From Cupriavidus consociatus (GTDB lineage Bacteria; Pseudomonadota; Gammaproteobacteria; Burkholderiales; Burkholderiaceae), in the NCBI RefSeq assembly GCF_017814975.1, contig NZ_JAGIQA010000013.1:62001-126000 (forward strand): 64,000 bases of DNA, read 5' to 3'. Under the pieces are notes generated by a model that saw only the letters and a program-made list of their open reading frames with translations, searched no databases and had not been told where the DNA came from. The stretch's first letter is position 1, and each line of letters starts with the position of its first letter. Below, one piece after another: positions 37,575 to 47,674 of the stretch. A program made the translations under genes and the position numbers.

Positions 37575-37874
37575 CTAAAAAAGCACCGTTGCAGCGACCA
37601 TTGCCATAAGCGTCATGGTGCGGCGCCTGAACGGTACTGAAACCTGCTGAAGTCCAATTGCTGTCCATGCAATCGAAGGGCCGATGACGAACAGGGCCAT
37701 CGCCAGATAGACCCACCATGGCGCGGCGCAATGCTCGGCATCCCAGCAGCCGTGCCAGCGGGGCACGAACGGCCACGATAAGCGCTCGGCCAGCCAGTAG
37801 GAGAACAGAGCGGCCTGCCAGGAAACGAGCAGTCCGGCAATGAGATAAGCGACAGCCCAGCTAGTGCGCTTCAC
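37575..37874 (-). CDS. Small membrane protein translationally coupled to mnmE
   Basis: This 99-residue protein has three hydrophobic segments, roughly residues 8-26, 52-70 and 82-95. The GTG start at 37874 overlaps the mnmE stop codon by one base (TAGTG), pointing to coupled translation. A TTG five codons earlier is a less likely start. The family is not recognised. Its position at the end of mnmE may be accidental read-through or a lineage-specific addition to the tRNA-modification gene. Confidence 0.55.
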   Translation of the reverse strand: MKRTSWAVAYLIAGLLVSWQAALFSYWLAERLSWPFVPRWHGCWDAEHCAAPWWVYLAMALFVIGPSIAWTAIGLQQVSVPFRRRTMTLMAMVAATVLF

Positions 37875-39301
37875 TATTTCCCGATACAAAACCGCGTAAA
37901 AATCGTCCCCAGCAGATCATCACTGGTGAACTCGCCGGTAATGCTGTTCAGGTGCTCCTGCGCCAGCCGCAGCTCTTCCGCAAACAGGTCAAGCGCCTGT
38001 GCCTGGCGCTCGCTCTGCTCGGCGGCCACATCCAGGTGCGACTGCGCCTGCCGCAGTGCCGTCAGGTGCCGCTCACGCGCAAGGAAGGTGCCTTCATTGC
38101 CGGATTGCCAGCCCACCAGCCGCAACAACTCGCGCCGCAGCAATTCGATGCCGGCGCCGGTGCGCGCGGAGATCCAGATCTCGGTCGGGTTGGGCCCGTT
38201 CGCGGCGACCACGTGCGGGCGGTTGCCGCCGAACATCGTGTCGCCCACGGCCGGCGCCTTGTCGATCTTGTTGACCACGCGCACGATCGGCGAGCCCGGC
38301 GGCAGATGGCCGCTGAGCTGGTCGTCGATGGCGTCGTCGATCTCGGACAGGCCGTGGCGCAGGTAGTCGGTGGCGTCGACCAGGTGCAGCACGACGTCGG
38401 CGCGGCGGATCGCGTCCCAGGTGCGCTCGATGCCGATGCGCTCGACTTCGTCGGTAGCGTTCTCGCGCAGGCCGGCGGTGTCGATGATATGCAGCGGGAT
38501 GCCGTCGATCTGGATGGTTTCGCGCACGCGGTCGCGCGTGGTGCCGGCGATCGGCGTGACGATGGCGAGCTCCGCGCCGGCCAGTGCGTTGAGCAGCGAA
38601 GACTTGCCCACGTTGGGCTGGCCCGCCAGCACCACCGACAGGCCTTCTCGCAGCAGCGCGCCCTGCCGCGCCTGCGCCAGCACGCCGCCCAGTTCGTTGC
38701 GGATCGTTGCAAGCTGGCCGCGCGCGTCGGACTGCTCCAGGAAATCGATCTCTTCCTCGGGGAAATCCAGCGTGGCCTCGACCAGCATGCGCAGGTGGAT
38801 GACCTTGTCCACCAGCTTGCGGATCGCATTGGAGAACTCGCCTTCCATCGAGCGCGCCGCCGAGCGTGCCGCCGCTTCGGTGCTGGCTTCGATCAGGTCG
38901 GCCACCGCCTCGGCCTGCGCCAGGTCGAGCTTGTCGTTGAGGAATGCGCGCCGCGTGAACTCGCCCGGCTCGGCAAGGCGCAGGCCGATGCCGTCGCCGG
39001 CCTGCAGGCAGCGTGTCAGCAGCATCTGCATCACCACCGGGCCGCCGTGGCCCTGCAGCTCCAGCACCTCTTCGCCGGTGTACGAATTGGGGGCGGGAAA
39101 GTACAGCGCGAGGCCGTGGTCGATGACCTTGCCGTGGCCGTCGAGGAACGGCAGGTAGGTGGCATGGCGCGGCTTCAGTGCCTGGCCGCAGACGGCGCGC
39201 ATGACGGGGCCGACATCGGGGCCCGACACGCGCACCACGCCGATGCCGCCGCGTCCGGGCGCGGTGGCGATGGCGGCAATGGGAACCTGGGGAGCAGTCA
39301 T
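37874..39301 (-). CDS. mnmE: tRNA modification GTPase MnmE (TrmE)
   Basis: This 475-residue GTPase works with MnmG to add carboxymethylaminomethyl groups to wobble uridines of some tRNAs. The N-terminal folate-binding domain ([21 protein letters not shown]) is followed by a helical domain and an inserted G domain with [17 protein letters not shown] (P loop), DTAGLREN (G3) and NKIDK (G4). The C-terminal FCIGK contains the conserved cysteine. ATG 39301 starts the family homology; 53 upstream codons in frame are unlike MnmE. In many bacteria mnmE adjoins yidC; here about 2.9 kb of extra genes intervene. Confidence 0.96.
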   Translation of the reverse strand: MTAPQVPIAAIATAPGRGGIGVVRVSGPDVGPVMRAVCGQALKPRHATYLPFLDGHGKVIDHGLALYFPAPNSYTGEEVLELQGHGGPVVMQMLLTRCLQAGDGIGLRLAEPGEFTRRAFLNDKLDLAQAEAVADLIEASTEAAARSAARSMEGEFSNAIRKLVDKVIHLRMLVEATLDFPEEEIDFLEQSDARGQLATIRNELGGVLAQARQGALLREGLSVVLAGQPNVGKSSLLNALAGAELAIVTPIAGTTRDRVRETIQIDGIPLHIIDTAGLRENATDEVERIGIERTWDAIRRADVVLHLVDATDYLRHGLSEIDDAIDDQLSGHLPPGSPIVRVVNKIDKAPAVGDTMFGGNRPHVVAANGPNPTEIWISARTGAGIELLRRELLRLVGWQSGNEGTFLARERHLTALRQAQSHLDVAAEQSERQAQALDLFAEELRLAQEHLNSITGEFTSDDLLGTIFTRFCIGK

Positions 39302-39399
39302 GGCGGTATTGTCGCAGATCGATTGCGGTTGGCGTGGCGCAGGTTGCACTTGCGGGCGCCGCACGGCGCGGTAAGTCGGCCGCCATCTCCGGCGGGGTG

Positions 39400-40242
39400 T
39401 CAGCTCGCGCCGGGCGGTGGCGGCGGCACGTCGTCGGGCAGTTCCGGCACGCCCAGGCACTCGCGCATCAGCCGGCGCGCGACCATGGCATCGACAAAGC
39501 CGCCCAGCCGCGACTGCTGCCTGACCAGCTTGCGGTGCAGCCGCTTGGTAAAGCGCGACGGCAACACCGGTGCCAGCGCCTCGATTGTGTAGCGCAGCCG
39601 CTTGCCCGCAATGCGTTGTTCATGCACCGCGCCCGGGTCGCCGCCATGTGCGGCCTGCTTGAGTGCGCGCAATCGCTTGCGGCCCCGGCGCACGCGCTGG
39701 CGTGCGAACGGGCCCAGTCGGTCGCGCCGCCTGGTCTTGCCCTGGGCGGCGACCTTTTCCGCAAGGTGGCCCAGGTGGGCGAGATCGCGTTGCACGACCG
39801 GCAACTGTCCGTCGCGATAGCTGACCAGTGCCGCCAGCATGGCCGCGCGAGCCGTGTTGCGTTGTTTGGCCGCCGTGTCGGCCACGGAGGCCAGCACCGG
39901 ATCCTCGGGTTCTTTCTTGCGCGCCGGGACAACGGTCTCGGCCAGGAAGACGTCCCAATCGCGCACCGCGCTGGTCGCGTGCGCCAGGGTGCGCAGTTCG
40001 CGCTTCCAGTGCTCGCGTTCCAGCCGCGGCAGCGCCCGCCCGAGTGCCCACAGCACCGCGCGCGCATGGCGCACCGCCACACGGAGCTGGTGCAGGTCTT
40101 CGGCCTCGTCGCGATGCAGCAAATGCTGCAGGGACGTGTCGATCCGCACCAGACTGGCCTGTGTCAGCGCGGCAAAAGCAACGACCGGCTGCGTCTTGCG
40201 GCGCAGCATGGGCGGCGGGGCGTCGGTCATGGCGGTCTTCAT
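39400..40242 (-). CDS. CHAD domain-containing protein
   Basis: This 280-residue protein consists of a conserved histidine alpha-helical domain. [15 protein letters not shown] near residue 50 and [18 protein letters not shown] near 210 provide the repeated His/Arg/Lys positions that bind polyphosphate in studied CHAD proteins. The start is ATG 40242 or 40230. It is divergent from a thioesterase gene. Targeting to polyphosphate granules is expected from the family, and Cupriavidus-like bacteria store both polyphosphate and polyhydroxyalkanoate; a role there is inference. Confidence 0.85.
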   Translation of the reverse strand: MKTAMTDAPPPMLRRKTQPVVAFAALTQASLVRIDTSLQHLLHRDEAEDLHQLRVAVRHARAVLWALGRALPRLEREHWKRELRTLAHATSAVRDWDVFLAETVVPARKKEPEDPVLASVADTAAKQRNTARAAMLAALVSYRDGQLPVVQRDLAHLGHLAEKVAAQGKTRRRDRLGPFARQRVRRGRKRLRALKQAAHGGDPGAVHEQRIAGKRLRYTIEALAPVLPSRFTKRLHRKLVRQQSRLGGFVDAMVARRLMRECLGVPELPDDVPPPPPGAS

Positions 40243-40408
40243 GCGGGGCAGGCGCGCCGGCGGGACGCAGATGCCAACAGTGTAGGTGAAGGCACGCGCG
40301 AATGCCTCGATGCGGCGTATCAGGCGCTGCCGCGGTTGACAGCGGCCCGCCGTCGCGCTGGAATGCGCACACCGCCTGGTGATGCAGTGACCTGACCGAG
40401 GACCCGCC

Positions 40409-40846
40409 ATGACCACCGAACAGGAGCGTCTCCTGCTGCGCGACACCATCGAAGCCGGCTTCCGCCAGGCCGCATTCGTCAATGACGTCGGCATCGCACT
40501 GGCGGACTGCGGGCCAGGCTGGTGCGAATCGACGCTGGCCATCACGCCGCGTCACCTGCAGCACGGCGGCATCGTCCATGCGGGCGTGCAGGCCACCATG
40601 GCCGACCATACCGCGGGCGCGGCGGCCAGCACCATCCTCGAAGCGGGCCAGCACGTGGTGACCGCGGAATTCAAGATCAACCTGCTTAGGGCCGTGCGCA
40701 GCGAACGGCTGCGCTGCCGTGCCGACGTGCTCAAGTCCGGCCGCTCGATCATCGTGGTCGAGGCGGATGTGTTTGCGGACGTGCACGGCGAATCGGTGCT
40801 GGTAAGCCGCTTCAACGCCACCATGAGCGTGCTGGACCTGGCCTGA
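40409..40846 (+). CDS. PaaI-family hotdog thioesterase
   Basis: This 145-residue hotdog-fold protein has HGGIVHAGVQATMADHTAGA near residue 52, holding the HGG...D catalytic pattern of PaaI-type thioesterases, and VVTAEFKINLLRAV as the central strand. It is the second such enzyme in the window (the other at 12623), and the two are only distantly similar. A VOC-type gene follows 29 bases later, likely co-transcribed. The acyl-CoA substrate is unknown. Confidence 0.87.
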   Translation: MTTEQERLLLRDTIEAGFRQAAFVNDVGIALADCGPGWCESTLAITPRHLQHGGIVHAGVQATMADHTAGAAASTILEAGQHVVTAEFKINLLRAVRSERLRCRADVLKSGRSIIVVEADVFADVHGESVLVSRFNATMSVLDLA

Positions 40847-40875
40847 GCCAACCCTACCCTTGCAAGGAGCCAAGC

Positions 40876-41262
40876 ATGATCGACCATACCGGCGCCAGCG
40901 TCAGCGACTACGCCAAAAGCCGCGCCTTCTACCTGGCCGCGCTCGGCGCCATCGGCTACGGCCTCGTCAAGGAATTCCCGGCCAGCGTCACCGGCAGTAC
41001 CGACGTGGCAGGCTTCGGGCCACCGGGCAAGCCGGATTTCTGGATCCACCGCGGCGAGCCCAACCGGCCGCCGGTCCACGTGGCCTTCCGCGTGGACAGC
41101 CGCGAGCTTGTGGACAAGTTCTACCGCGCCGCGATCGAGGCGGGCGGACGGGACAATGGCGCGCCGGGGCTCCGGGCGCACTACCACCCGGATTACTACG
41201 GCGCCTTCGTGCTGGACCCGGACGGGCACAACATCGAAGCGGTGTGCCACAAGCCGGCCTGA
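40876..41262 (+). CDS. VOC family protein (glyoxalase/dioxygenase-like)
   Basis: This 128-residue vicinal-oxygen-chelate protein has paired beta-alpha-beta modules. H4 in MIDHTGASVSDYAKS and E126-type ligand in DPDGHNIEAVCH near the C-terminus are the expected metal-binding positions; HVAFRV supplies a further histidine. AAGGAG precedes its ATG at 40876. It follows a thioesterase in the same direction. Whether it is a lyase, dioxygenase or resistance protein cannot be decided. Confidence 0.86.
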   Translation: MIDHTGASVSDYAKSRAFYLAALGAIGYGLVKEFPASVTGSTDVAGFGPPGKPDFWIHRGEPNRPPVHVAFRVDSRELVDKFYRAAIEAGGRDNGAPGLRAHYHPDYYGAFVLDPDGHNIEAVCHKPA

Positions 41263-41286
41263 ACCGGAAGATCCGGAAGATGGCGT

Positions 41287-42057
41287 TCAGCGCGTCGCCA
41301 CGATAAACAGCCGCGGGAACGGCAGCAGCACCGACTTGTCGGGCAGCGCGGGATACGCCTTCGCGATCTCGCTTTCATAGCGCGCCAGGTACGCCAGGCG
41401 CCCGGCCTCGTCCAGCGGCTGCAGGAACGGCCGCAGTCCGCTGCCCTTGAACCACTCCACCACCGCCGCCGCGCCGCCGGCCAGCGGATGGTGGTAGGTG
41501 GTCAGCCACACATCCACGCGCCGGCACAGCGGGCGCAGCAGTTCGTAGTACCACTGCGCCGGGGAACGCTCAGCGCGCGCCTTGCTGGCGCTGGCCAGCT
41601 GCGCCGCCCACGGGCTTTCCGCCGCCACCTGCCGCATCAGCCGGTGCGCGGGCTCTTCCAGGTTGTCTGGCATCTGCACGGCAAGCGTGCCGCCTTCAGA
41701 GAGTTTGGAAACAAGCCTGGGAAACAGGCTGGCATGGTCCGGCAGCCATTGCAGCACGGCGTTCGCCAGGATCACGTCGTACGGGCCGGGATCATCCCAG
41801 GCGCCGATGTCGGCCACGCGGAACTGCACATCAGGCAGGCGCTTGCGCGCGGCGTCGACCATGTCGTCGGAACTGTCCAGGCCGGTGATCGATGCGCCTG
41901 CGTATCGCGCCAGCAATGCCTCCGTGGAGTTGCCGGGGCCGCAGCCGATATCCACCGCGTTGCGCACGATCTCGTTGGGAATCGCGGCGACGAGGTCGCG
42001 GACGGGACGGGTGCGTTCGTCTTCGAAGGCAACGTATTGGCGGGCGGACCAGCTCAT
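41287..42057 (-). CDS. tam: Trans-aconitate 2-methyltransferase
   Basis: This 256-residue class I SAM-dependent methyltransferase has MSWSARQYVAFEDERTRPV at its start, which is characteristic of Tam, and VDIGCGPGNSTEALL as the SAM-binding motif I. VLQWLPDH near residue 105 and the VQMPDNLEEPAHRLM block also match the family. It methylates trans-aconitate, an inhibitor of aconitase, to a less toxic ester. It converges with the VOC gene and shares a terminator region with yidC on its other side. Confidence 0.92.
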   Translation of the reverse strand: MSWSARQYVAFEDERTRPVRDLVAAIPNEIVRNAVDIGCGPGNSTEALLARYAGASITGLDSSDDMVDAARKRLPDVQFRVADIGAWDDPGPYDVILANAVLQWLPDHASLFPRLVSKLSEGGTLAVQMPDNLEEPAHRLMRQVAAESPWAAQLASASKARAERSPAQWYYELLRPLCRRVDVWLTTYHHPLAGGAAAVVEWFKGSGLRPFLQPLDEAGRLAYLARYESEIAKAYPALPDKSVLLPFPRLFIVATR

Positions 42058-42130
42058 GGTGGATCTCCTGACGGTAAGGTGCAGCCCAGTAGCATACGCC
42101 TGCCGCAGCCATCACCGCGGGAACAAGGCA

Positions 42131-42157
42131 CCCCTCTCCCACTTCATGGGAGAGGGG
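42131..42157. repeat. Intergenic hairpin, repeat copy 5
   Basis: CCCCTCTCCCA, loop CTTCA and TGGGAGAGGGG form an 11-bp stem. It shares the CCCTCTCCC/GGGAGAGGG arms of the four other copies but has a larger loop. It lies between tam and yidC. Confidence 0.6.
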
Positions 42158-42202
42158 AGCACACCGCGCGACAGTGCAGCTCCATCAGCGAACGACCAAA
42201 CA

Positions 42203-42230
42203 AAAAGCCCGGCATCACTGCCGGGCTTCA
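42203..42230 (-). terminator. Intrinsic terminator of the rpmH-rnpA-yidD-yidC operon
   Basis: On the minus strand AGCCCGGC, a six-base loop and GCCGGGCT are followed by a T run. It lies about 35 bases beyond the yidC stop, as expected for the end of that operon. Confidence 0.8.
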
Positions 42231-42263
42231 TGGTTACTGCATTGATTTGTTGCGATCAGGCAA

Positions 42264-43934
42264 TCAGCTCTTGGCCACAACCGCCGCCTTGCCCTTGCCG
42301 AGCATCCGGTTGATCTGCCACTGCTGCGCGATCGACAGGATGTTGTTCACCACCCAGTACAGCACCAGGCCGGCCGGGAAGAAGAAGAACATCACCGAGA
42401 ACACCAGCGGCATGATGGTCATGACCTTGGCCTGCACCGGATCCGGCGGCGTCGGGTTCAGCTTGGTCTGCGCGAACATCGACACGGCCATCACGATCGG
42501 CAGGATGTAGAACGGATCCGGCACCGACAGGTCATGGATCCAGCCCAGCCACGGCGCGCCGCGCATTTCCACCGACGACAGCAGCACCCAGTACAGCGCA
42601 ATGAACACCGGGATCTGGATCACGATGGGCAGGCAGCCGCCAAGCGGGTTGACCTTCTCGGTCTTGTACAGCCCCATCATCTCCTGGTTCATCTTCTGCG
42701 GGTCGTTCTTGTAACGCTCGCGGATCGACGTCATGCGCGGCTGCAGGTCCTTCATCTTGCCCATGGACTTGTAGCTCGCGGCCGACAGCGGGAAGAACAC
42801 CAGCTTGATCAGCACCGTCAGCGCGATGATCGACCAGCCCCAGTTGCCCAGGAAGCCGTGCAGCTTTTCCAGCAGCCAGAACAGCGGCTTGGCCAGGATG
42901 GTCAGCCAGCCGTAGTCCTTCACCAGCTCCAGGCCCGGAGCGATCTTCTCGAGCATGTGCTCTTCCTGCGGGCCGGCGAACAGGCGCGCATCGGTGCTCA
43001 CCGTGGCGCCGGGGGCCAGCTCGCCCAGCGGCTGCTGCACGCCCACGCGGTACAGGTTCGGATCGATCTGCTGGACGTAGAAGCTGTGCTCCTTGCCGGT
43101 CTGCGGAATCCACGCCGAGGCAAAGTAATGCTGCACCATCGCCACCCAGCCATTGTTGGCGGCGGCCGGCACGCTGGCCTTGCCCTTGGCGATATCTTCG
43201 AAGCTGAGCTTGTGGTACTTGTCGGCGTCGGTGTAGATCGCCGGGCCGGTGAAGGTGCTGTAGAACTGCGACTGCTCGACCTTGCTGCCGTCACGCGCCA
43301 GTTCCAGGTACAGCGTCGGCGAAACCGGCGCGGTGCCTGCGTTGGTCACGTCGAACTTGGTGTCGACCACGTAGCTGCCCTTGCGGAAGGTGTAGGTCTT
43401 CACCAGCTTCACACCGTTCTTCTCGCCGGTCAGCACCAGCTGCAGCTGCTCGGCGCCGTCCAGGTTGCGCGGGCCCGGCGCGGCGGTGAACACCGTGGTG
43501 TGGTTGGGCAGGTCGCCGCCGATCAGGCCCGAGCGCGCCATGTAGGTGCGCACGTTGTCACGCTCGAACAGCACCACCGGCTTGCCGTCCTTCTCGTGCT
43601 CCTTGAGCAGTTCCAGGCGCGACAAAATGCCGCCGGCGGTGTCGATCTCGGCGCGCACCGTGTCGGTGGTCACCACGATCTTCTCGCCGGCGGGCTGGGC
43701 GGCGGCCTGCGGCGCAGCGCCGGCGGCCGGGGCGGCTGCGCCCGGCTGCACGTTGGCCTTGGGCACGTCGCCCTGCGCGGCCGCGCCGCTGGCGGCCGGC
43801 GCCGAAGCGGCCTGCTGCTGCGTCGCGCTCGGGAAGAACATCGACGCATGGCCTTGGGAGCGTTGCCAGTTGTCGTAGAGCAGCACGAGGGACATCGAGA
43901 AGATGACCCAGAGGATGGTGCGTTTGATATCCAT
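42264..43934 (-). CDS. yidC: Membrane protein insertase YidC
   Basis: This 556-residue insertase helps inner-membrane proteins fold, alone or with SecYEG. It has an N-terminal helix ([21 protein letters not shown]), an Ala/Pro-rich linker, a large periplasmic beta domain (residues about 85-330), and the five-helix catalytic core with [20 protein letters not shown] near 370 and the conserved arginine in the [12 protein letters not shown] loop. ATG 43934 starts it. It is the last gene of the conserved rpmH operon. Confidence 0.96.
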   Translation of the reverse strand: MDIKRTILWVIFSMSLVLLYDNWQRSQGHASMFFPSATQQQAASAPAASGAAAQGDVPKANVQPGAAAPAAGAAPQAAAQPAGEKIVVTTDTVRAEIDTAGGILSRLELLKEHEKDGKPVVLFERDNVRTYMARSGLIGGDLPNHTTVFTAAPGPRNLDGAEQLQLVLTGEKNGVKLVKTYTFRKGSYVVDTKFDVTNAGTAPVSPTLYLELARDGSKVEQSQFYSTFTGPAIYTDADKYHKLSFEDIAKGKASVPAAANNGWVAMVQHYFASAWIPQTGKEHSFYVQQIDPNLYRVGVQQPLGELAPGATVSTDARLFAGPQEEHMLEKIAPGLELVKDYGWLTILAKPLFWLLEKLHGFLGNWGWSIIALTVLIKLVFFPLSAASYKSMGKMKDLQPRMTSIRERYKNDPQKMNQEMMGLYKTEKVNPLGGCLPIVIQIPVFIALYWVLLSSVEMRGAPWLGWIHDLSVPDPFYILPIVMAVSMFAQTKLNPTPPDPVQAKVMTIMPLVFSVMFFFFPAGLVLYWVVNNILSIAQQWQINRMLGKGKAAVVAKS

Positions 43935-43955
43935 GTCTGGCTGTGGTCGGAGAAA

Positions 43956-44276
43956 TCAGGGTCTGGGCAGACGGATCGCTGCAGGCGCATGGCCCGCCGC
44001 GGCATGGACGGAACGGTCCGCGCTGGTTTGCGGCTTTGTGTCCGGCCTGGCTGTATCGGTTTCCGTGCCCGGCACGGGATCATACCCGCCTTGTGCGAAA
44101 GGATGGCAACGGCACAGCCGGCAGGCGGCCATCCAGCTGCCGCGCGCGGCGCCGTGATGGACGATGGCGTCGCGGGCGTAGTCGGAACAGGTCGGCAGGA
44201 AGCGGCACTGCGAGCCCAGGTAAGGACTCAGGGCGATCTTGTAGATACGCAGCAGGGCTATCAGGATTCGCTTCAT
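43956..44276 (-). CDS. yidD: Membrane protein insertion efficiency factor YidD
   Basis: This 106-residue protein has the YidD core [21 protein letters not shown], then [15 protein letters not shown] with the paired cysteines typical of the family. It overlaps function with yidC in protein insertion. ATG 44276 is chosen because the family begins with this sequence; the frame extends 19 codons upstream into rnpA. The roughly 30-residue C-terminal tail ([15 protein letters not shown]...) is longer than in E. coli. Confidence 0.92.
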   Translation of the reverse strand: MKRILIALLRIYKIALSPYLGSQCRFLPTCSDYARDAIVHHGAARGSWMAACRLCRCHPFAQGGYDPVPGTETDTARPDTKPQTSADRSVHAAAGHAPAAIRLPRP

Positions 44277-44295
44277 AGCGGGCGTTGGCTTCCGA

Positions 44296-44862
44296 TCAGG
44301 CCGGAAGGCCGGGTGGCTGGCTTTGCGGAGCACCCGCCGGCGGTGGGGCTGGCGGGGCGGAAGGCGTGGCGGACGGTGCCGGCGGCGGCGGCAGCGGTTT
44401 TGCCGCTACCTCCAGCAGGCTGGCGATTTCCGCCGCGCACGCCCGTCGGACAGCGGCGCGCGTGGCAAATTCCGCCCGCGGGAATTTTGTCTGCAGGCGC
44501 AACAGCACATCACGTCCCGACAACTGCTCGCGGCGCTGGCGGAACAGCTCGCGCGCCATGCGCTTCACCAGGTTGCGCTCGGCGGCGCGCGGCGCGAACT
44601 TCTTGCCCACGACCACGCCCAGCCGGGCTTCGGCCTGGCCGTTGGCGCGCACGTACAGCACGAAATGCGTGCTGCGCCGGCGGGGCCGCAAAGCAAAAAC
44701 GGATGAAAACTCATCCGTCTTTGTTAGCCTCGCGGCTTTGGGGAAGGCATGGGCTGACACGCTGGGCAAGGCTGGCGAGAGATACTGCTGACTGACTAGC
44801 TGGACCCGGCGGCAACCCGGCGCAAACTGCGCAGGCCGTCCTGGACCCGAGGCAAGAGGCAT
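44296..44862 (-). CDS. rnpA: Ribonuclease P protein component
   Basis: This protein partner of RNase P, which processes tRNA 5' ends, carries [20 protein letters not shown] and the signature [11 protein letters not shown]; the RNR motif appears as [20 protein letters not shown]. From ATG 44862 it has 188 residues; a GTG at 44760 would give 154 and removes an N-terminal stretch unlike the family, so the start is uncertain. The C-terminal 40 residues are a proline/alanine-rich tail not typical of RnpA. Confidence 0.88.
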   Translation of the reverse strand: MPLASGPGRPAQFAPGCRRVQLVSQQYLSPALPSVSAHAFPKAARLTKTDEFSSVFALRPRRRSTHFVLYVRANGQAEARLGVVVGKKFAPRAAERNLVKRMARELFRQRREQLSGRDVLLRLQTKFPRAEFATRAAVRRACAAEIASLLEVAAKPLPPPPAPSATPSAPPAPPPAGAPQSQPPGLPA

Positions 44863-44902
44863 CGACGGCGCCAGCGGCGCCGTCAGGCCGGTTGCCCGGG
44901 CC

Positions 44903-45037
44903 TCAGATGGCCAGGCGCTTGCGGCCCTTGGCGCGACGAGCGTTGATGACGGCACGGCCGCCACGGGTCTTCATGCGCACGCGGAAACCGTGGGTACGCT
45001 TGCGGCGGGTAACGGAAGGCTGGTAGGTACGTTTCAT
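44903..45037 (-). CDS. rpmH: 50S ribosomal protein L34
   Basis: This 44-residue basic protein, [18 protein letters not shown] at the start and [11 protein letters not shown] at the end, is a full-length and unmistakable L34. AGAGAG precedes its ATG. It opens the rpmH-rnpA-yidD-yidC operon, whose promoter lies 240 bases upstream beside oriC. Confidence 0.98.
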   Translation of the reverse strand: MKRTYQPSVTRRKRTHGFRVRMKTRGGRAVINARRAKGRKRLAI

Positions 45038-45284
45038 GTTGCACTCTCTGGTTGATCTGGGCGTGCCCGGCTTCGGCCGGTGCCGGGGTGCCGTGGCCGC
45101 CGCGTATGGTTCGCATGGGGCTGCCGCTGGCAAGAAACTGCCGCGGTAATGCCGACGATTCTGGTTCTGTCTTGCTGCCGGCCGGCGGCGCGGTGCAGGC
45201 GTAGGCCTGTGGGCGCGGACGGCACGAACAGGCCAGACCCGGCGATGCGCATACGTGATCCCCTGCCGCATCGCAGAACCCGGC

Positions 45285-45313
45285 ATTTAATCCAGTTTTG
45301 ACGAAGGTGTCAA
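45285..45313 (-). promoter_or_regulatory. rpmH operon promoter
   Basis: Read on the minus strand, TTGACA (45313-45308), a 17-base spacer and TTAAAT (45290-45285) form a good sigma-70 promoter facing rpmH. Transcription would start near 45278. Confidence 0.7.
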
Positions 45314-45339
45314 GGTAAACGGTGTTGTGCGCCGGCACA

Positions 45340-45841
45340 TATGCCACATACCGAAGAACTTGTCAGTGCGCCATTGTCCACAGTGGCCAGTGCATAAACT
45401 TTTGTGCGTGCGGCGCCGCCAACATATAAGACAACCCGGACCAAAGTCCCTGTTTTGCCTGGTTTTTCGCGGCTTTCCACAGGCCGCTACCCCGCATTGC
45501 AGCACGGGTTGTGCACAGCAATCCACTGAATTTGCACAAGTTGTCCACAGACTTATCCTTTGTGGATAACTCGGGGGCGGGGGTACAATCCCGGTCCAAA
45601 CACATCACGGGCTGCGTGGCGCAGGCGCAACCCGGGCCCCCTCCGCGAAGAACGCAAGAGTTAACGCACGCTCAGTGCGGCGAGCCGGTAGCTCGCTGGC
45701 TGGGAGCGCGGCATGTCGCGAAGGTACGCCGACTGGTAGTGATTACCCGTTCGGCAGGCAAGGCCCGGTCGACGCAACGTAAACGCCGCTTTTGATGTGC
45801 CCGGGCCGCGATCCCCGGGTGCCACTACTAAACAACAAACA
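45340..45841. other. Chromosomal replication origin oriC
   Basis: Together with the rpmH promoter and leader this fills the 804-base gap between divergent rpmH and dnaA, the canonical origin position. DnaA-box-like 9-mers are TTGTCCACA (45374-45382 and 45541-45549), TTGTGCACA (45509-45517), CTTTCCACA (45473-45481) and a perfect consensus TTATCCACA on the minus strand (45561-45569); ATTTGCACA lies at 45530. A TACAAT -10 element at 45584-45589 sits 14 bases after the perfect box, so DnaA could repress its own promoter. The unwinding element is not obvious; the AT-richest pieces are near 45421-45430 and 45829-45841. Confidence 0.85.
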
Positions 45842-47674
45842 ATGCAAGATTTCTGGCAGGCGGCAGCCGCGCAACTCGAGCGCGAGCTGACGCCGCAACA
45901 GTTCAAAACGTGGATCAAGCCGCTGGCGCCCGTTGCGTTCGATGAAGAAACGCATGCGCTGCGGATTGCTGCGCCCAACCGTTTCAAGCTCGACTGGGTC
46001 AAGAGTCAGTTTTCGGGGCGCATCACCGCACTGGCCTGCGAGTACTGGGAAGCCCAGGTCACCGTCCAGTTCGTGCTCGATCCCGCGGCCTCCGGCCGTG
46101 CCGCTGCCTATATGCAGGCGCCGCAACCGGCCATCGGGCCGGGCGCGCACGCGCAGCAAGGGGGCATGGGCATGCCGGGCATGGACGGCCACGCAGCCCC
46201 GGGTACGGGGATGGGCGGCTACCCGGGCGGCCAGCAGATGGGCGCGCAGGCGCCCTACCCCATGGCCGGCCAATCCGGCCAATCCGGCCATTCCGGCCAG
46301 CCGGGCTATGGCGACTATCCCGCCGCCGCTTCCTATGGCATGGGCCAGCCACCATATGGCAATCCGGGCAATCCGTCCGCCGCGCCGGTCCCGGCCGGCG
46401 CGCGTGCGCCGATGCCAGGCATGGGCCAGCAGAACCATGGCCAGATGGGCCAGATGGGCGCCCATGGCAACCAGCACGCCGGTGACATGGGCGATATCGA
46501 CGTGGCCCACATGGACCCCGCCGAAGCCAGCGCCCGCTCCTACCGCGTGCAGCCGCAGCAGCCGCATCCGTCGCACCAGCAGCATCCGTCGCAGCAAGCG
46601 ATGGGCGGCGCCAACGGCATGCCCGGCCACCAGCCCAGCGACACGGTCCACGAGCGCTCGCGCCTGAACCCGATCCTGACGTTCGACAACTTCGTCACCG
46701 GTAAAGCCAACCAGCTGGCGCGCGCCGCCGCCATCCAGGTCGCCAACAACCCGGGCAAGTCGTACAACCCGTTGTATCTCTATGGCGGCGTGGGCCTGGG
46801 CAAGACCCACCTGATCCACTCCATCGGCAACCACATGCTGATGGAGAACCCGCGCGCGCGCATCCGCTACATCCACGCCGAGCAGTACGTGTCCGACGTG
46901 GTGAAGGCCTACCAGCGCAAGGCGTTCGACGAGTTCAAGCGCTACTACCACTCCCTCGACCTGCTGCTGATCGACGATATCCAGTTCTTCTCCGGCAAGA
47001 ACCGCACGCAGGAAGAGTTCTTCTACGCCTTCGAGGCCCTGATCGCCAACCGGGCGCAGGTGATCATCACCAGCGATACCTACCCCAAGGAAATCACCGG
47101 CATCGACGACCGCCTGATCTCGCGCTTCGACTCCGGCCTGACCGTGGCGATCGAGCCGCCCGAGCTGGAAATGCGCGTGGCGATCCTGATGAAGAAGGCC
47201 GCCGCCGAGAACGTGAACGTTCCGGAAGAAGTTGCCTTCTTCGTCGCCAAGCACCTGCGCTCCAACGTGCGCGAGCTGGAAGGCGCGCTGCGCAAGATCC
47301 TGGCGTTCAGCAACTTCCACGGCAAGGACATCACCATCGAGGTGACGCGCGAGGCGCTGAAGGACCTGCTGACGGTGCAGAACCGGCAGATCTCGGTGGA
47401 GAACATCCAGAAGACCTGCGCGGATTTCTACAACATCAAGGTCGCTGACATGTACTCGAAAAAGCGGCCTGCCAATATTGCCCGTCCGCGCCAGATCGCG
47501 ATGTACCTGGCCAAGGAGCTGACGCAGAAGAGCCTGCCCGAGATCGGCGAGCTGTTCGGCGGCCGCGACCACACCACCGTGCTGCACGCCGTGCGCAAGA
47601 TCGCCGACGAACGCAGCAAGGATGCGCAGCTCAATCACGAGCTGCACGTGCTGGAGCAGACGCTCAAGGGTTGA
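45842..47674 (+). CDS. dnaA: Chromosomal replication initiator DnaA
   Basis: This 610-residue initiator has domain I ([20 protein letters not shown]), then a very long low-complexity domain II of about residues 95-270 rich in Gly, Gln, Met, His and Pro, then AAA+ domain III with GGVGLGKTH (Walker A), LLLIDDIQF (Walker B) and DDRLISRF, and domain IV ending [15 protein letters not shown], which reads DnaA boxes. Most DnaA proteins have 440-530 residues, so the linker explains the extra length. ATG 45842 gives the family N-terminus. It is likely autoregulated by the upstream boxes. Confidence 0.97.
   Translation: MQDFWQAAAAQLERELTPQQFKTWIKPLAPVAFDEETHALRIAAPNRFKLDWVKSQFSGRITALACEYWEAQVTVQFVLDPAASGRAAAYMQAPQPAIGPGAHAQQGGMGMPGMDGHAAPGTGMGGYPGGQQMGAQAPYPMAGQSGQSGHSGQPGYGDYPAAASYGMGQPPYGNPGNPSAAPVPAGARAPMPGMGQQNHGQMGQMGAHGNQHAGDMGDIDVAHMDPAEASARSYRVQPQQPHPSHQQHPSQQAMGGANGMPGHQPSDTVHERSRLNPILTFDNFVTGKANQLARAAAIQVANNPGKSYNPLYLYGGVGLGKTHLIHSIGNHMLMENPRARIRYIHAEQYVSDVVKAYQRKAFDEFKRYYHSLDLLLIDDIQFFSGKNRTQEEFFYAFEALIANRAQVIITSDTYPKEITGIDDRLISRFDSGLTVAIEPPELEMRVAILMKKAAAENVNVPEEVAFFVAKHLRSNVRELEGALRKILAFSNFHGKDITIEVTREALKDLLTVQNRQISVENIQKTCADFYNIKVADMYSKKRPANIARPRQIAMYLAKELTQKSLPEIGELFGGRDHTTVLHAVRKIADERSKDAQLNHELHVLEQTLKG

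Noticed and set aside
46260..46320. Tandem repeats in dnaA as a CRISPR or VNTR array
   Set aside because: They are short in-frame coding repeats of the DnaA linker, without spacer structure.
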